A stretch of DNA of 64,000 bases from Ornithinicoccus sp045032955 (GCF_045032955.1 NZ_JBJFZU010000004.1:124001-188000), one strand, 5' to 3'; shown: positions 41,105 through 49,828, numbered from the stretch's first letter. The notes: generated by a model from the letters alone, not told the origin. Translations and numbers: made by a program.

Positions 41105-41866
41105 TCAGGGGTCGGGCTGCTCCTTCTCCAGCGCGACCAGCAGCCGTTCGAGCAGTCGCTGCTGGGCGAGGGTGACGTAGTCCGTGGTGTGCTCCTGTAG
41201 CTGCGCCTCCGCCAGGCTCGGGGGTGGGGGTCCTCCGTCGCGGGTGAGCTCGGCGAGGACGGGCACGAGGAGCTCGGTGAGCTGGCCGACGAGGCGGTCG
41301 ATGTCCGCCTCGGTGCTCTCGTCGTCGAGGTCGGCCCAGGCGGCCATGGCTGCGGCCGTCGCCGGTGCTCGGGCGGGTCTGCTCATCAGGTCGTACACGG
41401 CGGTGAGGTACTCCTGGCCGGCAGCGCCCAGGACCTGGGCCAGCAGCAGTGCGTAGTCACGGTCAAGCTCCGCCGCACTCTCGGTGAGCCCGGAGCGTCG
41501 GAGCAGCTCGTGGGAGGCCGCGATCTCCGGCGGGAGGTCCGGTGGAACGCCATGACGTCGCAGGTGGGCCAGGAGCTCGCGCTGGCGGGTGAGGCGCTCG
41601 ATCTGCTCGGCGAACTCGGCGTCCAGGCTGTCGAACAGGTCCTCCGCGGCGGGCCCGCTGCCCTCGACGAGGGTGGCGATCTGGGCCAACGAGAACCCCA
41701 GCTCGGCCAGACGGCGGATGCGCAGGACCCGGACCAGGGCATGGGTGTCGTAGTCGCGGTAGCCGTTGCCCGAGCGGACCGGTTCCTCGAGGACACCGAC
41801 CTGGTGGTAGTGGCGCAGGGTGCGCACGCTGATCCCGGCGAGGCGGGCGAGGTCGTTGCTACGCAT
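41105..41866 (-). CDS. MerR-family transcriptional regulator
   Basis: A 253-residue regulator with MerR helix-turn-helix (MRSNDLARLAGISVRTLRHYHQ region, residues 1-22), wing (EEPVRSGNGYRDYDTHAL) and dimerisation coil (VLRIRRLAELGFSLAQIATLV), then a C-terminal effector domain of about 130 residues without metal-binding cysteines. It is therefore a TipA/BmrR-like sensor for organic compounds rather than metals. It overlaps the 3' end of the MFS gene by 8 bp and is probably co-transcribed with it, controlling the promoter ahead of that gene. ATG at 41866 is the natural family start. Confidence 0.9.
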   Translation of the reverse strand: MRSNDLARLAGISVRTLRHYHQVGVLEEPVRSGNGYRDYDTHALVRVLRIRRLAELGFSLAQIATLVEGSGPAAEDLFDSLDAEFAEQIERLTRQRELLAHLRRHGVPPDLPPEIAASHELLRRSGLTESAAELDRDYALLLAQVLGAAGQEYLTAVYDLMSRPARAPATAAAMAAWADLDDESTEADIDRLVGQLTELLVPVLAELTRDGGPPPPSLAEAQLQEHTTDYVTLAQQRLLERLLVALEKEQPDP

Positions 41867-43112
41867 GCTGCGGCACCTCGCCGTGGTCAGCGACCTCGGC
41901 CACGGGCCTGTCGAGGTTGCGCATCGGTCGCGCGAAGAGCGCGAACAGCAGGCCCAGGGCCCAGACCGAGGCGAGTACCACCAGCGCCGCGTGGACCCCG
42001 GTGACCTCTGTGATGGCCCCGGCGGCGAAGATGCCCAGGGGCGCGGCCGCGGTGACGAACGTGTTCTGCGTGCCCAGCACCCGCCCGCGCTTGCGCTCGG
42101 GGATGCGCTCGATGGAGAGCACCCCGATCAGCGCGCCGAAGAGACCGACCGAGAAGCCGAGCACGAAGGCGCCGGCGAGCAGGACCCATACCGAGATGAG
42201 GGTGGCCAGGGTGACCAGGCCGAGGATGCTGCCGAGGACTCCGGACACGAACCACCCCCGGCGAGAGCCCTTCGTCCCGGCAACGGCATAGATGCCTCCG
42301 CCGACGAGGGAGCCCGCGGCGATGGCGCTCATGACGAACCCGATCATCCCGGGCCGCTCGATCTCGGTGAAGTAGAGCGGCAGGATGATTCCCTGCAGCC
42401 CGGCGACGGCGGCCACCGCGACGATGGTGATGACCGTGGTGACCCGGACGAACCCGTTCCTGATCATCTCCGACCACCCCTCCTTCAACTGCCTCCACGC
42501 CCTGGCCGCCTGTGCGCCACCGGCCTCCTGCACGGCCTCGAGCTGCCCCACCCGGTGCGGGATCAGCAGGGTGATCAGCGCGGCGGCGAGCGAGGTCGCG
42601 GCGGTGACCCACAGTGCCGTGGTCCCGCCCCATACTGCCACCAGGACCCCGGCGACGGCCGGGCCCACGAGCAGGGCGACCGCGCCCAGCGCCTCGCGGG
42701 TCCCGGTGATGCGCTCGGCCGAGATGTTGCCGTGGCGGATGACCGCCGGGAGCAGCGCCTCCCGCGCGGTGATCCCCGGGACGTCGCCCACGGCGCCGAT
42801 GATGCCGAACAGGACGAACCAGCCCACGGAGAGCCCGGTGATCATGTCCACGACCGGTAGGGCGAACATCGCCGCGGCAGAGATCAGGTCGGTGAGCACC
42901 GAGGACGTGCGCCGGTTGATCCGGTCGATGACCACCCCCATGAAGAGGCCGGCCAGCACCGCCGGCACGACGGTGGCCGCGGCCACCGTGCCCGCAGCCA
43001 GGGCGCTGCCGGTGGTCTGCAGCACGACCAGGGGGAGCACGATCGCCGCGATGGAGTTGCCGAGTGCGGAGAGTGTGTAGGAGGTCAGGTAGGCAGCGGG
43101 CAGAAGTCTCAT
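41859..43112 (-). CDS. Major facilitator superfamily transporter (MFS_3 type)
   Basis: A 12-segment membrane transporter of 417 residues. LGNSIAAIVLPLVVLQTTGSALAAG, VIDRINRRTSS and PAVIRHGNISAERITGTREA match the MFS_3 branch that includes enterobactin and macrolide exporters. The MerR gene is coupled to its 3' end, so efflux of a toxic organic compound sensed by the regulator is likely. ATG at 43112 has no Shine-Dalgarno sequence. Upstream lie TTGACC (complement of 43144-43149) and a 10-bp palindrome CGTCGCGACG at 43133-43142, a possible binding site. Confidence 0.88.
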   Translation of the reverse strand: MRLLPAAYLTSYTLSALGNSIAAIVLPLVVLQTTGSALAAGTVAAATVVPAVLAGLFMGVVIDRINRRTSSVLTDLISAAAMFALPVVDMITGLSVGWFVLFGIIGAVGDVPGITAREALLPAVIRHGNISAERITGTREALGAVALLVGPAVAGVLVAVWGGTTALWVTAATSLAAALITLLIPHRVGQLEAVQEAGGAQAARAWRQLKEGWSEMIRNGFVRVTTVITIVAVAAVAGLQGIILPLYFTEIERPGMIGFVMSAIAAGSLVGGGIYAVAGTKGSRRGWFVSGVLGSILGLVTLATLISVWVLLAGAFVLGFSVGLFGALIGVLSIERIPERKRGRVLGTQNTFVTAAAPLGIFAAGAITEVTGVHAALVVLASVWALGLLFALFARPMRNLDRPVAEVADHGEVPQHA

Positions 43113-43209
43113 ACCGACAGCAGAAACTATGACGTCGCGACGGGGTCAAGACGGCACTGCGCAGGTGCTTACCCCCGATGCCGCGTCCACGGCGGACCCG
43201 TCGTCGACC

Positions 43210-43413
43210 CTAGTCGGGCGGGTCGCGCTTGGGCACCTCCACGTCGTCCTCGTCGTCGTCGTCTTCCCAGATGGTGATGAGGTGGGTCACCTTCGCCAGG
43301 GTGCGCCTTTCTGCGGCCAAAGGGAAGAGGGAGAGGCCCTCGGCATCGACGGATGCGTGCACCTCGATGTCACCTATCCGTCCTTCATTCCTCAGCTCTG
43401 TCCGCGTCCTCAC
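43210..43413 (-). CDS. Small acidic protein of unknown function (67 aa)
   Basis: A 67-residue protein, not recognised. After a mixed first part (GDIEVHASVDAEGLSLF) it has a run of acidic residues (WEDDDDEDDVEV) near the end. GTG at 43413 follows GGGAG and overlaps the stop of the membrane-protein gene before it (GTGA), which supports both as real genes of one small operon. Confidence 0.55.
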   Translation of the reverse strand: MRTRTELRNEGRIGDIEVHASVDAEGLSLFPLAAERRTLAKVTHLITIWEDDDDEDDVEVPKRDPPD

Positions 43414-43901
43414 GCTCCCGGGGGAGGCGGCGGACTCGAGTCACGGAGGTCCCCACGTAGACGAGGGACACCGTCCGGCAGCGGGATGGTGGGCATGGAT
43501 GCCGACCCGGGCCCGGGCGATCCCGCGGTCGGAGTCCGCCACGCCTGGTCCTTGGCCAGCGCCACGGCCCGGGTCCTGAGGACTCCCCGTGCCAGGTAGG
43601 CGGCGTGCCCCGTGCTGCCGACCCAGATGGTGAGGAAGACGATGAAATCAGCATCAGAGGCATCCCCCTCGAACCCCATTGCGACGGCGGCGATGACGTA
43701 CAGGACTCCCCATACGAGGGTCCACCACCACATCTTCTTGGAGCGCGAGAGGACGGCACCCAATGCCCACCCGAGCACCGAGAACATGACGAAGCCGACT
43801 GCGACCAGCAGCACCCACACGCTGCAGGCCAGCTTCCAGAACAGTGACCGCTGCGCCAGCAGCCGATCCCCCTGCTCAGCCCCACGGACATCTTGATCCA
43901 T
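43410..43901 (-). CDS. Small membrane protein of unknown function
   Basis: A 163-residue protein with three hydrophobic segments (LACSVWVLLVAVGFVMFSVL, WTLVWGVLYVIAAVAM, FIVFLTIWVGSTGHAAYLA) and a proline-rich C-terminal tail that should be cytoplasmic. The family is not recognised. ATG at 43901 lacks a ribosome-binding site. It is coupled to the small acidic protein downstream. The pair stands between an MFS/MerR unit and a TetR gene; no function can be inferred from these. Confidence 0.6.
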   Translation of the reverse strand: MDQDVRGAEQGDRLLAQRSLFWKLACSVWVLLVAVGFVMFSVLGWALGAVLSRSKKMWWWTLVWGVLYVIAAVAMGFEGDASDADFIVFLTIWVGSTGHAAYLARGVLRTRAVALAKDQAWRTPTAGSPGPGSASMPTIPLPDGVPRLRGDLRDSSPPPPPGA

Positions 43902-43948
43902 CCGTACACGATGTCATGTCTTCCGGCTGCACGCACAGACCGTGCCGG

Positions 43949-44548
43949 TCAGGAATGGAGCGTCCCCCGCAGGAACTGCTCCACCGCCGTGTCGACGAGG
44001 CCGTCGAGGAGTTCCGGTCTGACCATGTCTCCGTTGATCAGCGTGGCTATGCCCTGCATGGTGGCGAAGAGCACGATGCCGATCCGCTCGGGATCTCCCG
44101 GATCCAGCTCACCTGCCTCCTGGGCGTCCGTGATCAGCTCATGCATCGCGGTGAATGCCGGCAGGGCGGCCGCGACGACATGGTGGGCACCCGGTCGGTG
44201 CTTCGTCGCGAACATCAGGTCCAGCAGTGCAGCGTTGTCGGTGGCGAAGCGGATGTACGCCGCCACGGTGCGCCTGAGGCGGGACCCGACGTCCCGCTGA
44301 GCATCCTCGAGAGCCGCCCGCAGCTGGGTGTCGAGACGCTCGAAGCCCGTGATCGCCAACGCATCGAGCAGGGCCTGGCGGTCGATGAAGTGGCGGCGCG
44401 GCGCGGCGTGGCTGACCCCGACCTCTCGAGCCAGCTCGCGCAGGGAGAGCTGGTCGACTCCGTGCTCTCGCAGGGTGCGTTCGGCGGCGGCCAGCAGGGC
44501 AGGACGAAGCCGTCCATGGTGGTAGGAACGCTCGCTCGTCTCGGACAC
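43949..44548 (-). CDS. TetR-family repressor
   Basis: A 199-residue regulator with a TetR helix-turn-helix (LRELAREVGVSHAAPRRHF, residues about 36-54) and a C-terminal domain of the TetR_C_33/WHG type (FATMQGIATLINGD). It is divergent from an SDR gene. The 60-bp gap holds two perfect palindromes that overlap the promoters, and TAGGCT (complement of 44555-44560) ends 6 nt before the GTG at 44548, fitting a leaderless, self-controlled gene. The regulator most likely represses the SDR and itself; the inducer is probably a small hydrophobic molecule handled by the SDR. Confidence 0.9.
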   Translation of the reverse strand: MSETSERSYHHGRLRPALLAAAERTLREHGVDQLSLRELAREVGVSHAAPRRHFIDRQALLDALAITGFERLDTQLRAALEDAQRDVGSRLRRTVAAYIRFATDNAALLDLMFATKHRPGAHHVVAAALPAFTAMHELITDAQEAGELDPGDPERIGIVLFATMQGIATLINGDMVRPELLDGLVDTAVEQFLRGTLHS

Positions 44549-44565
44549 AGCTCGAGCCTAGCGAT

Positions 44566-44598
44566 GTTGTCATTGACAACCTAGTAGTCACTGACTAC
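44566..44598. promoter_or_regulatory. Twin TetR operators inside a divergent promoter
   Basis: GTTGTCATTGACAAC (44566-44580) and GTAGTCACTGACTAC (44584-44598) are perfect palindromes with 7-bp arms around one base, sharing the pattern GTWGTCANTGACWAC. Their centres are 18 bp apart. They contain the SDR promoter: TTGACA (44573-44578), 17-bp spacer, TACATT (44596-44601), which ends 6 nt before the SDR ATG at 44608. The two operators thus sit on the -35 and the -10 region and would shut the promoter completely when filled. Confidence 0.85.
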
Positions 44599-44607
44599 AT
44601 TTGCGCC

Positions 44608-45501
44608 ATGGCCCCCTTCTCCCTGGCAGACATCCCCTCGCTGACCGGTCGCACCGCGGTCGTGACCGGCGCGAACAGCGGACTGGGCCGTGCCACTGCT
44701 CGCGCACTGGCGGCCAAGGGAGCGAGGGTCGTGCTGGCTGTGCGCGATCGCGTCAAGGGTCGGGAGGCCGCCGCGACGATGACCGGCGACCTCCACGTCC
44801 GTCGCCTCGACCTCGCCGACCTCGCTTCGGTCCGCGCGTTCGCCGAGGGTCTCGACGGGCCCGTCGACCTGCTCATCAACAACGCGGGCCTGATGGTCCC
44901 GCCGCTCGGGCGCACCGCGGACGGCTTCGAGCTGCAGTTCGGGACCAACCACCTCGGGCACTTCGCGCTGACGAACCTGCTCCTGCCGACACTGACAGGG
45001 CGGGTGGTCACCGTCTCCTCGAACGGTCACCGGGCAGGCTCGATCGACTTCGAGGATCTCCAGTGGGAGCGGCGGCCGTACCGGGCGGCGAGAGCATACG
45101 GACAGTCCAAGCTCGCCAACCTGCTGTTCACCGCCGAGCTGCAGCGCCGGCTTAACGAGGCCGGCTCCTCGGTGCTGGCCACCGCAGCGCACCCAGGTAT
45201 GGCGTCCACGAACCTGTTGCGCCCGCCGGGTACCCGGCCCCGCCGCGAGGCGATGCAGCGGCGGGTCGCCCACCTGCTGGCCCAGAGCGATGACGACGGC
45301 TCGCTGCCCACCCTCTACGCAGCCGTCGCGGACATCCCCGGTAACAGCTACGTGGGCCCGAGCGGGTTCCTGCAGGGTCGCGGTGCGCCCACGCTCGTCA
45401 GCCGCTCCCGGCAAGCCCGCGACGGCGATCTCGCACGCCGTCTCTGGACGGTGTCCGAACAGCTCACCGGCGTCATCTTCCCCCTCACCGATGCGCGCTG
45501 A
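44608..45501 (+). CDS. Short-chain dehydrogenase, retinol-dehydrogenase-like
   Basis: An SDR of 297 residues. Cofactor motif VVTGANSGLGRATAR, NNAGLMVPPLG, the helix segment FGTNHLGHFALTNLLLP, catalytic Ser in VVTVSSNGHR and Tyr-Lys in YGQSKLAN; an extra C-terminal region of about 60 residues. These features mark the retinol dehydrogenase/WWOX-like branch. Transcription is expected to be leaderless from the promoter holding the twin TetR operators. It converges on a second SDR of similar type at 45539. The substrate is likely a hydrophobic alcohol, ketone or aldehyde, which is inferred from the family. Confidence 0.88.
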   Translation: MAPFSLADIPSLTGRTAVVTGANSGLGRATARALAAKGARVVLAVRDRVKGREAAATMTGDLHVRRLDLADLASVRAFAEGLDGPVDLLINNAGLMVPPLGRTADGFELQFGTNHLGHFALTNLLLPTLTGRVVTVSSNGHRAGSIDFEDLQWERRPYRAARAYGQSKLANLLFTAELQRRLNEAGSSVLATAAHPGMASTNLLRPPGTRPRREAMQRRVAHLLAQSDDDGSLPTLYAAVADIPGNSYVGPSGFLQGRGAPTLVSRSRQARDGDLARRLWTVSEQLTGVIFPLTDAR

Positions 45502-45538
45502 TGACAGGTTCTTCCTGAGGCCCGCCCGTCCTGCTCGC

Positions 45539-46576
45539 CTACGTGCGCGGGGAGCCCTCCGAGCGGCGTCTCGTCGCGGCAGAGGGCGGGGCGAGGAGAC
45601 GTTCGCTCAGGTCCCAGAGCCGGTGCGCCGAGAGCGGATCGATCGAGTGCGACATGACCTCGGACGGAGGTTCGAGGGAGGACATCGGCCGTGGCGCGTC
45701 GTCCAGGGGTGAGATGTCGTTGTCCTTGAGGTAGACGCCGCCGATGTCCGCGAGCAGCGGGCTCGTGGCGGCGAACACGATGGTGCTGGCGCCCTGCTGC
45801 AAGGTCTTCTTGCCGTGCCGTGGGTCGATGACCGGCCGCCCGGACTCATCGACCAGGCCCTGGGACCGGTGGGCATCCTCGCCCGCCGCGCTGTTCAGAC
45901 CGGTGCCCACCACGACACCTGGGTGAGCGGCGTATCCGCGGATCCCCTCCGCCGCCCAGCGGCGATCGAGCTCGACCGCGAACAGGACGTTGGCGGTCTT
46001 GGACTGCGCGTAGGCCAGACCGGGCGAGTACTCGGTGACGTGGAAGTGGGGGTCCTCCCAGAGGATGTCGGAGAACCGGTGCGCCCCCGACGTGACGTTC
46101 ACCACGCGAGCCCCGTGTGCGTCGCGCAGGGACGGCAGCAAGGCGGTGGTGAGCTGGAAGTGGCCGAGATGGTTGGTCGCGAACTGGGCCTCGTAGCCGC
46201 GCGCGTCGCGCACAAGCTCCCCGGGCGCCCTACCTGCGTTGTTGACGAGGATGTGCACGGGCCGTCCGGCGTCACGGTATCGAGCCGCGAACTGCTCGAT
46301 CGAGGTGGGATCGAGCAGGTCGAGCCGAGCGATCACCACCCCGTCGATGCCCTCCAGCCCGGCAGCCGCCCTGTCCGGGTCCCGCGCACCGACGACCACC
46401 GAAGCACCGGCACGGCTCAGCACGCGAGTGGTCTCCCGACCGAGCCCCGCGTGACCCCCGGTGACGATCACGTTCCTGCCGGTGAGGTCGATCCCGGCGA
46501 GGACGTCCTGGGCCGTGTCGGAGGCGGTGAACCCCGAACCGATCGGATGCTGCTTGTGCGCGTCGTCGTGCGTCAT
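45539..46576 (-). CDS. Short-chain dehydrogenase, second retinol-dehydrogenase-like copy
   Basis: An SDR of 345 residues with cofactor motif VIVTGGHAGLGRETTRV, VNNAGRAPGE, FATNHLGHFQLTTALLP, Ser in VVNVTSGAHR and YAQSKTAN. The C-terminal 80 residues resemble those of fungal and actinobacterial proteins of this branch (GGVYLKDNDIS). ATG at 46576 has GGAGG in front. It lies 46 bp after the AraC-type gene on the same strand and so is probably under its control. It shares its overall layout with the SDR at 44608, but sequence differences suggest different substrates. Confidence 0.88.
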   Translation of the reverse strand: MTHDDAHKQHPIGSGFTASDTAQDVLAGIDLTGRNVIVTGGHAGLGRETTRVLSRAGASVVVGARDPDRAAAGLEGIDGVVIARLDLLDPTSIEQFAARYRDAGRPVHILVNNAGRAPGELVRDARGYEAQFATNHLGHFQLTTALLPSLRDAHGARVVNVTSGAHRFSDILWEDPHFHVTEYSPGLAYAQSKTANVLFAVELDRRWAAEGIRGYAAHPGVVVGTGLNSAAGEDAHRSQGLVDESGRPVIDPRHGKKTLQQGASTIVFAATSPLLADIGGVYLKDNDISPLDDAPRPMSSLEPPSEVMSHSIDPLSAHRLWDLSERLLAPPSAATRRRSEGSPRT

Positions 46577-46622
46577 GCCTCCAGCCTGCGGGGCCGTCGG
46601 GCCGGAAGGAATACGTGGCCGT

Positions 46623-47561
46623 TCACGCTTCTTGCGCGAGCGTCCGCCGGCGCCGGCGGAGCCGATAGCGCTGCGGGGAGACCCCCACCTCGCGCTTGAA
46701 AGCGTTCGAGAAGGCGCTCTCGGAGCCGTATCCCAGCTGGTCGGCGAGCACCCCCACCGGTACATCGAGGGTCCCCAGGGAGCGCCGGGCGAGCATCATC
46801 CGCCATCGTGTGATGTAGGCGCGTGGCGGTAGTCCCGCAGCGGTGCGGAACCGCTCGGTGAACGAGGTCCGCGACATGTGCGCCAGGCCGGCAAGATCGG
46901 TCACGGACCAGCCAGCGCGCGGGTCGGCGTGGATGGCGGCGACCGCCGGGCGCAGCCGCTCGTCGGAGATCAGCCGCAGCCATCCAGGCGGCCGGTCCTC
47001 CGGCGGCGCCGGTAGGCGAGCCACCTCGAGCAGCAGGAGCCGGCTGTACTGGCGCACGGCGAACGGCGAGCCTGGGCCGCCGGCCGCCGTCTCCTCCAGG
47101 AGGAGCCGAAGGCTGCGCTGCACGCCCTGCGCAGGCGACAGGGCGCCTCGAAGGTGCATCACAGGAGGGAGCGCTCCGGCCAGGACCGCCTGCCCGGTCT
47201 CGTCGAGGTCGACGTGGCCGCCGATCACGACGTCCGCGGGTGAGCCGTCCGTCGTCAGGTCCTCGACGTATCCGACCGGTGGCACGACCTCGCGTACCGA
47301 CCCCGCCTGTCCCCCACCCGACAGCTCCAGCCACGCACGGCCGTTGAGCACAGCCACGTCGCCCTGTGCAAGGTCCAGGGCAGGTGCGGCGTCGGTGCGG
47401 AGCAGGGCGCGGCCCTGTGCGACCCCCAGGAACTTCAGTCGGTCACAGTTCTGGGTGCGCACCCGCCAGCGCCCATCGACCCTCATCATCCCGGACAGGG
47501 TCGCGCGCACATCGACGAGGTCCAGGAACTCTGAGAGGTGGTCCGACGGCACGCGTTCCAC
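46623..47561 (-). CDS. AraC-family transcriptional activator
   Basis: A 312-residue regulator with an N-terminal cupin-like sensor (RVRTQNCDRLKFLGVAQG) of the AraC_binding_2/cupin_6 type and two C-terminal helix-turn-helices (WSVTDLAGLAHMSRTSFTERF and VPVGVLADQLGYGSESAFSNAF, ending in VGVSPQRYR). The start is uncertain: GTG at 47561 has AAGGTGG upstream and is used here; GTG at 47552 is an alternative. It stands between the SDR at 45539 (same strand) and the divergent PRISE-like reductase gene, and probably controls both. Confidence 0.85.
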   Translation of the reverse strand: MERVPSDHLSEFLDLVDVRATLSGMMRVDGRWRVRTQNCDRLKFLGVAQGRALLRTDAAPALDLAQGDVAVLNGRAWLELSGGGQAGSVREVVPPVGYVEDLTTDGSPADVVIGGHVDLDETGQAVLAGALPPVMHLRGALSPAQGVQRSLRLLLEETAAGGPGSPFAVRQYSRLLLLEVARLPAPPEDRPPGWLRLISDERLRPAVAAIHADPRAGWSVTDLAGLAHMSRTSFTERFRTAAGLPPRAYITRWRMMLARRSLGTLDVPVGVLADQLGYGSESAFSNAFKREVGVSPQRYRLRRRRRTLAQEA

Positions 47562-47777
47562 TCTTCCACCTTGCCGAGCCGGCGTCATCCAGCAGGCGGT
47601 GCCCAGCCGGTCGCCCGCCGGGAGCCGTGGCAGCGGGCGCTCGTGGGGGGAGCCAGGAGTGTGGAGTCGAGGTTCGCTCTTCGGAATCACGACACCGACG
47701 CCGTGGAATGCCGCTCCCGAGATCGGGGTTGGACGGATGCTCGCTGTCTCCCCTGTGTGCAGATGAAAGGCTTTCCC

Positions 47778-48926
47778 GTGCAGCGCTTCGACGTCCCCTC
47801 CTCCGACGCGACGACGGCTGGACCCCTGTCCGACCGTGCACCGACACCGGTTCGGACCCCGCCCGCGGACGCGCACGCGCTCGTGCTCGGCGCGAGCGGC
47901 ATCACCGGTTCTGCGCTGGTGCATCAACTCACGGGAGCCGGGTGGAAGGTGACCGGCCTGTCGCGCTCTCCGGTCCCTGGCTCGCCGGCGGACCATGTGT
48001 CGGCCGACCTGCGGTCGCCGGAGTCGCTGCGCAACAGCCTGTCGGACCTGCGCCCGACCCATGTCTTCATCGCCGCCTGGTCGCGCCAGGAGACCGAGGC
48101 AGAGAACATCCGTGTCAACGGAGGCATGGTCCGCGACGTGCTCGGGGTGCTCGGGCCGCAGGGGTCGGTGCGCCACGTCGCGCTGGTCACCGGGCTGAAG
48201 CACTACCTCGGCCCGTTCGAAGCCTACGGACAAGGAGACCTCCCGGACACGCCATTCCTCGAGGACGCCGAGCGTCTGCCGGTCGACAACTTCTACTACG
48301 CCCAAGAGGACGAACTGTTCGCAGCGGCCGAGGCGCACGGATTCACCTGGAGCGTGCACCGATCCCACACCGTCATCGGCTACGCCGTCGGGAACGCGAT
48401 GAACCTGGCCTCGACCCTCGCCACCTACTCCGGGATCCAGCGCCACCTCGGTCGTCCGTTCGTCTTCCCCGGCTCCCGCACGCAGTGGGACGGGGTCGTC
48501 GATCTCACCGACGCGGGACTGCTCGCCGACCACCAGATCTGGGCGGCGACCACCCCCGCTGCAGCCGACACCGCCTTCAACGTCGTGAACGGCGATGTCG
48601 TGCGCTGGCGGCGGCTATGGCCTCGCATCGCCGCCCATCTCGGTGTCGATCCCCACGGCCCCGGGGAGGTGCCGCAGACGTTGGAGGAGCAGATGGCGGG
48701 TGTAGAGGGTGCGTGGGCCGCTTTGGTGACCGAGCACGGCCTCGTCGAGCCCGATCTGGAGCGCGTGGCCTCGTGGTGGCACACCGATGCCGATCTGGGC
48801 CGGGACATGGAGGTCCTCGCCGACATGACCCGCAGCCGCCTGCTCGGCTGGACCGGTTACGTCAGCACGGAGCGCGCGCTGCTCGGGCTCATCGACCGCT
48901 ACCGCGCCGAGCGTCTCGTCCCCTAG
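47778..48926 (+). CDS. PRISE-like enone reductase (progesterone 5-beta-reductase / iridoid synthase type SDR)
   Basis: An extended SDR of 382 residues. The cofactor motif is HALVLGASGITGSALVHQL; the diagnostic NFYYAQEDELF (catalytic Tyr in NFYY with QED) is that of the PRISE group, which reduces activated C=C bonds of enones and oxodials using NADPH; WSVHRSHTVIGYAVGNAMN follows as in other members. GTG at 47778 is chosen because AAAGG lies at suitable spacing; ATG at 47763 would add five residues. It is divergent from an AraC-type regulator gene. In bacteria such enzymes act on steroid, terpenoid or other enones; the natural substrate is unknown here. Confidence 0.82.
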   Translation: MQRFDVPSSDATTAGPLSDRAPTPVRTPPADAHALVLGASGITGSALVHQLTGAGWKVTGLSRSPVPGSPADHVSADLRSPESLRNSLSDLRPTHVFIAAWSRQETEAENIRVNGGMVRDVLGVLGPQGSVRHVALVTGLKHYLGPFEAYGQGDLPDTPFLEDAERLPVDNFYYAQEDELFAAAEAHGFTWSVHRSHTVIGYAVGNAMNLASTLATYSGIQRHLGRPFVFPGSRTQWDGVVDLTDAGLLADHQIWAATTPAAADTAFNVVNGDVVRWRRLWPRIAAHLGVDPHGPGEVPQTLEEQMAGVEGAWAALVTEHGLVEPDLERVASWWHTDADLGRDMEVLADMTRSRLLGWTGYVSTERALLGLIDRYRAERLVP

Positions 48927-49011
48927 GAGCAGCTGCGGTGGCACCTCGGGCGGACCAGCCCGGACGCGGCGCTGTCGCGATCGGCGTGAGCGGTGCAGCT
49001 CGAAGGATACT

Positions 49012-49039
49012 TGCAGAGGTGGAAAGCACCTCATATGCT
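49012..49039 (+). promoter_or_regulatory. Promoter of a leaderless gene
   Basis: TTGCAG (49012-49017), 16-bp spacer, TATGCT (49034-49039). The -10 box ends 7 nt before GTG at 49047, so transcription should start at or next to the start codon. Upstream bases are richer in A/T than the surroundings. Confidence 0.55.
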
Positions 49040-49046
49040 TGCCATT

Positions 49047-49514
49047 GTGGAAAATTCTCTTGACCCGTCCGAGCGCCTCCGGGCGCTGGAGCGCGCCGAG
49101 GCCGCGCCATACCTCGGGATGTCGGCGTCTCCCTGGTGGGTGCCTCCACTCTTCGGCGCATGGCTCGCTGCTCACCTCGCGTCGTTCGCGCTGTGGCGCG
49201 CCAGTGAACTCGCGTTCATCGCCATGACGGTCGCGCTCTGCGCGGGTATGGGAGCGTTCGTGGGCTGGCTCAGCCAACGAACAGGCGCCCTCCCTGTCCC
49301 CGGTCGCGGCACACCTCCGTCAGAGATCCGACACGAGTACCGGAGATACGCCGTCGGTGCGGTGGCTATTGCAGCCCTCGTGGTGTGCGCCTGGTGGTGG
49401 GCAGGTACGGCGGCAGCGTCCGTTTCCGTGTTCGTCCTGACGACTGCCGGGTTGTCCCTGTACCAGTACCGTTACCAACGCGCGGCGGCGTCTGTCAGGG
49501 AACGGCTCACATGA
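49047..49514 (+). CDS. Small membrane protein paired with a winged-helix regulator
   Basis: A 155-residue protein with four hydrophobic segments (WWVPPLFGAWLAAHLASFALW, LAFIAMTVALCAGMGAFVGW, YAVGAVAIAALVVCAWWW, ASVSVFVLTTAGLSLY). The family is not recognised beyond a membrane protein commonly placed before a winged-helix gene. GTG at 49047 is chosen from the promoter geometry; a longer reading to 48993 would start within the promoter. The stop overlaps the regulator start (ATGA). Confidence 0.65.
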   Translation: MENSLDPSERLRALERAEAAPYLGMSASPWWVPPLFGAWLAAHLASFALWRASELAFIAMTVALCAGMGAFVGWLSQRTGALPVPGRGTPPSEIRHEYRRYAVGAVAIAALVVCAWWWAGTAAASVSVFVLTTAGLSLYQYRYQRAAASVRERLT

Positions 49515-49828
49515 CTGCGGGGAACCTTGATCCGGTCATCCATGCCCCCAAGCGTCTGATGGCGATGGCCGTGCTGGCGAATGCCGAGTTCGCCACATTC
49601 CAGTTCCTCAAGGAACACCTCGGGCTGACGGACTCGGACCTGTCCAAGCAGATGTCCACGCTCGAGTCAGTCGGCTACGTCGACGCCACCAAGCGCGGAC
49701 GGGGGCCGGGGTCCACGACGACGTACACCATGACCCGGCAGGGTGCTCTGGCCTACCGGTCCCACCGCGCCGCCCTCTACGCCATGCTCGACGACCATGC
49801 AACTGCCGCGACGGGTTGTGCTGGCTGA
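49511..49828 (+). CDS. Winged-helix DNA-binding protein (MarR/ArsR-like, 105 aa)
   Basis: A compact regulator of 105 residues that is a single winged helix: LMAMAVLANAEFATFQFLKEH, recognition helix LTDSDLSKQMSTLESVGYVD, wing GRGPGSTTTYTMTRQGALAY. This pattern fits the HTH_27-type group of transcriptional regulators, which have no effector domain. ATG at 49511 overlaps the preceding stop by 4 bp. An ABC exporter gene pair follows 52 bp later, and the regulator probably controls the set. Confidence 0.85.
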   Translation: MTAGNLDPVIHAPKRLMAMAVLANAEFATFQFLKEHLGLTDSDLSKQMSTLESVGYVDATKRGRGPGSTTTYTMTRQGALAYRSHRAALYAMLDDHATAATGCAG

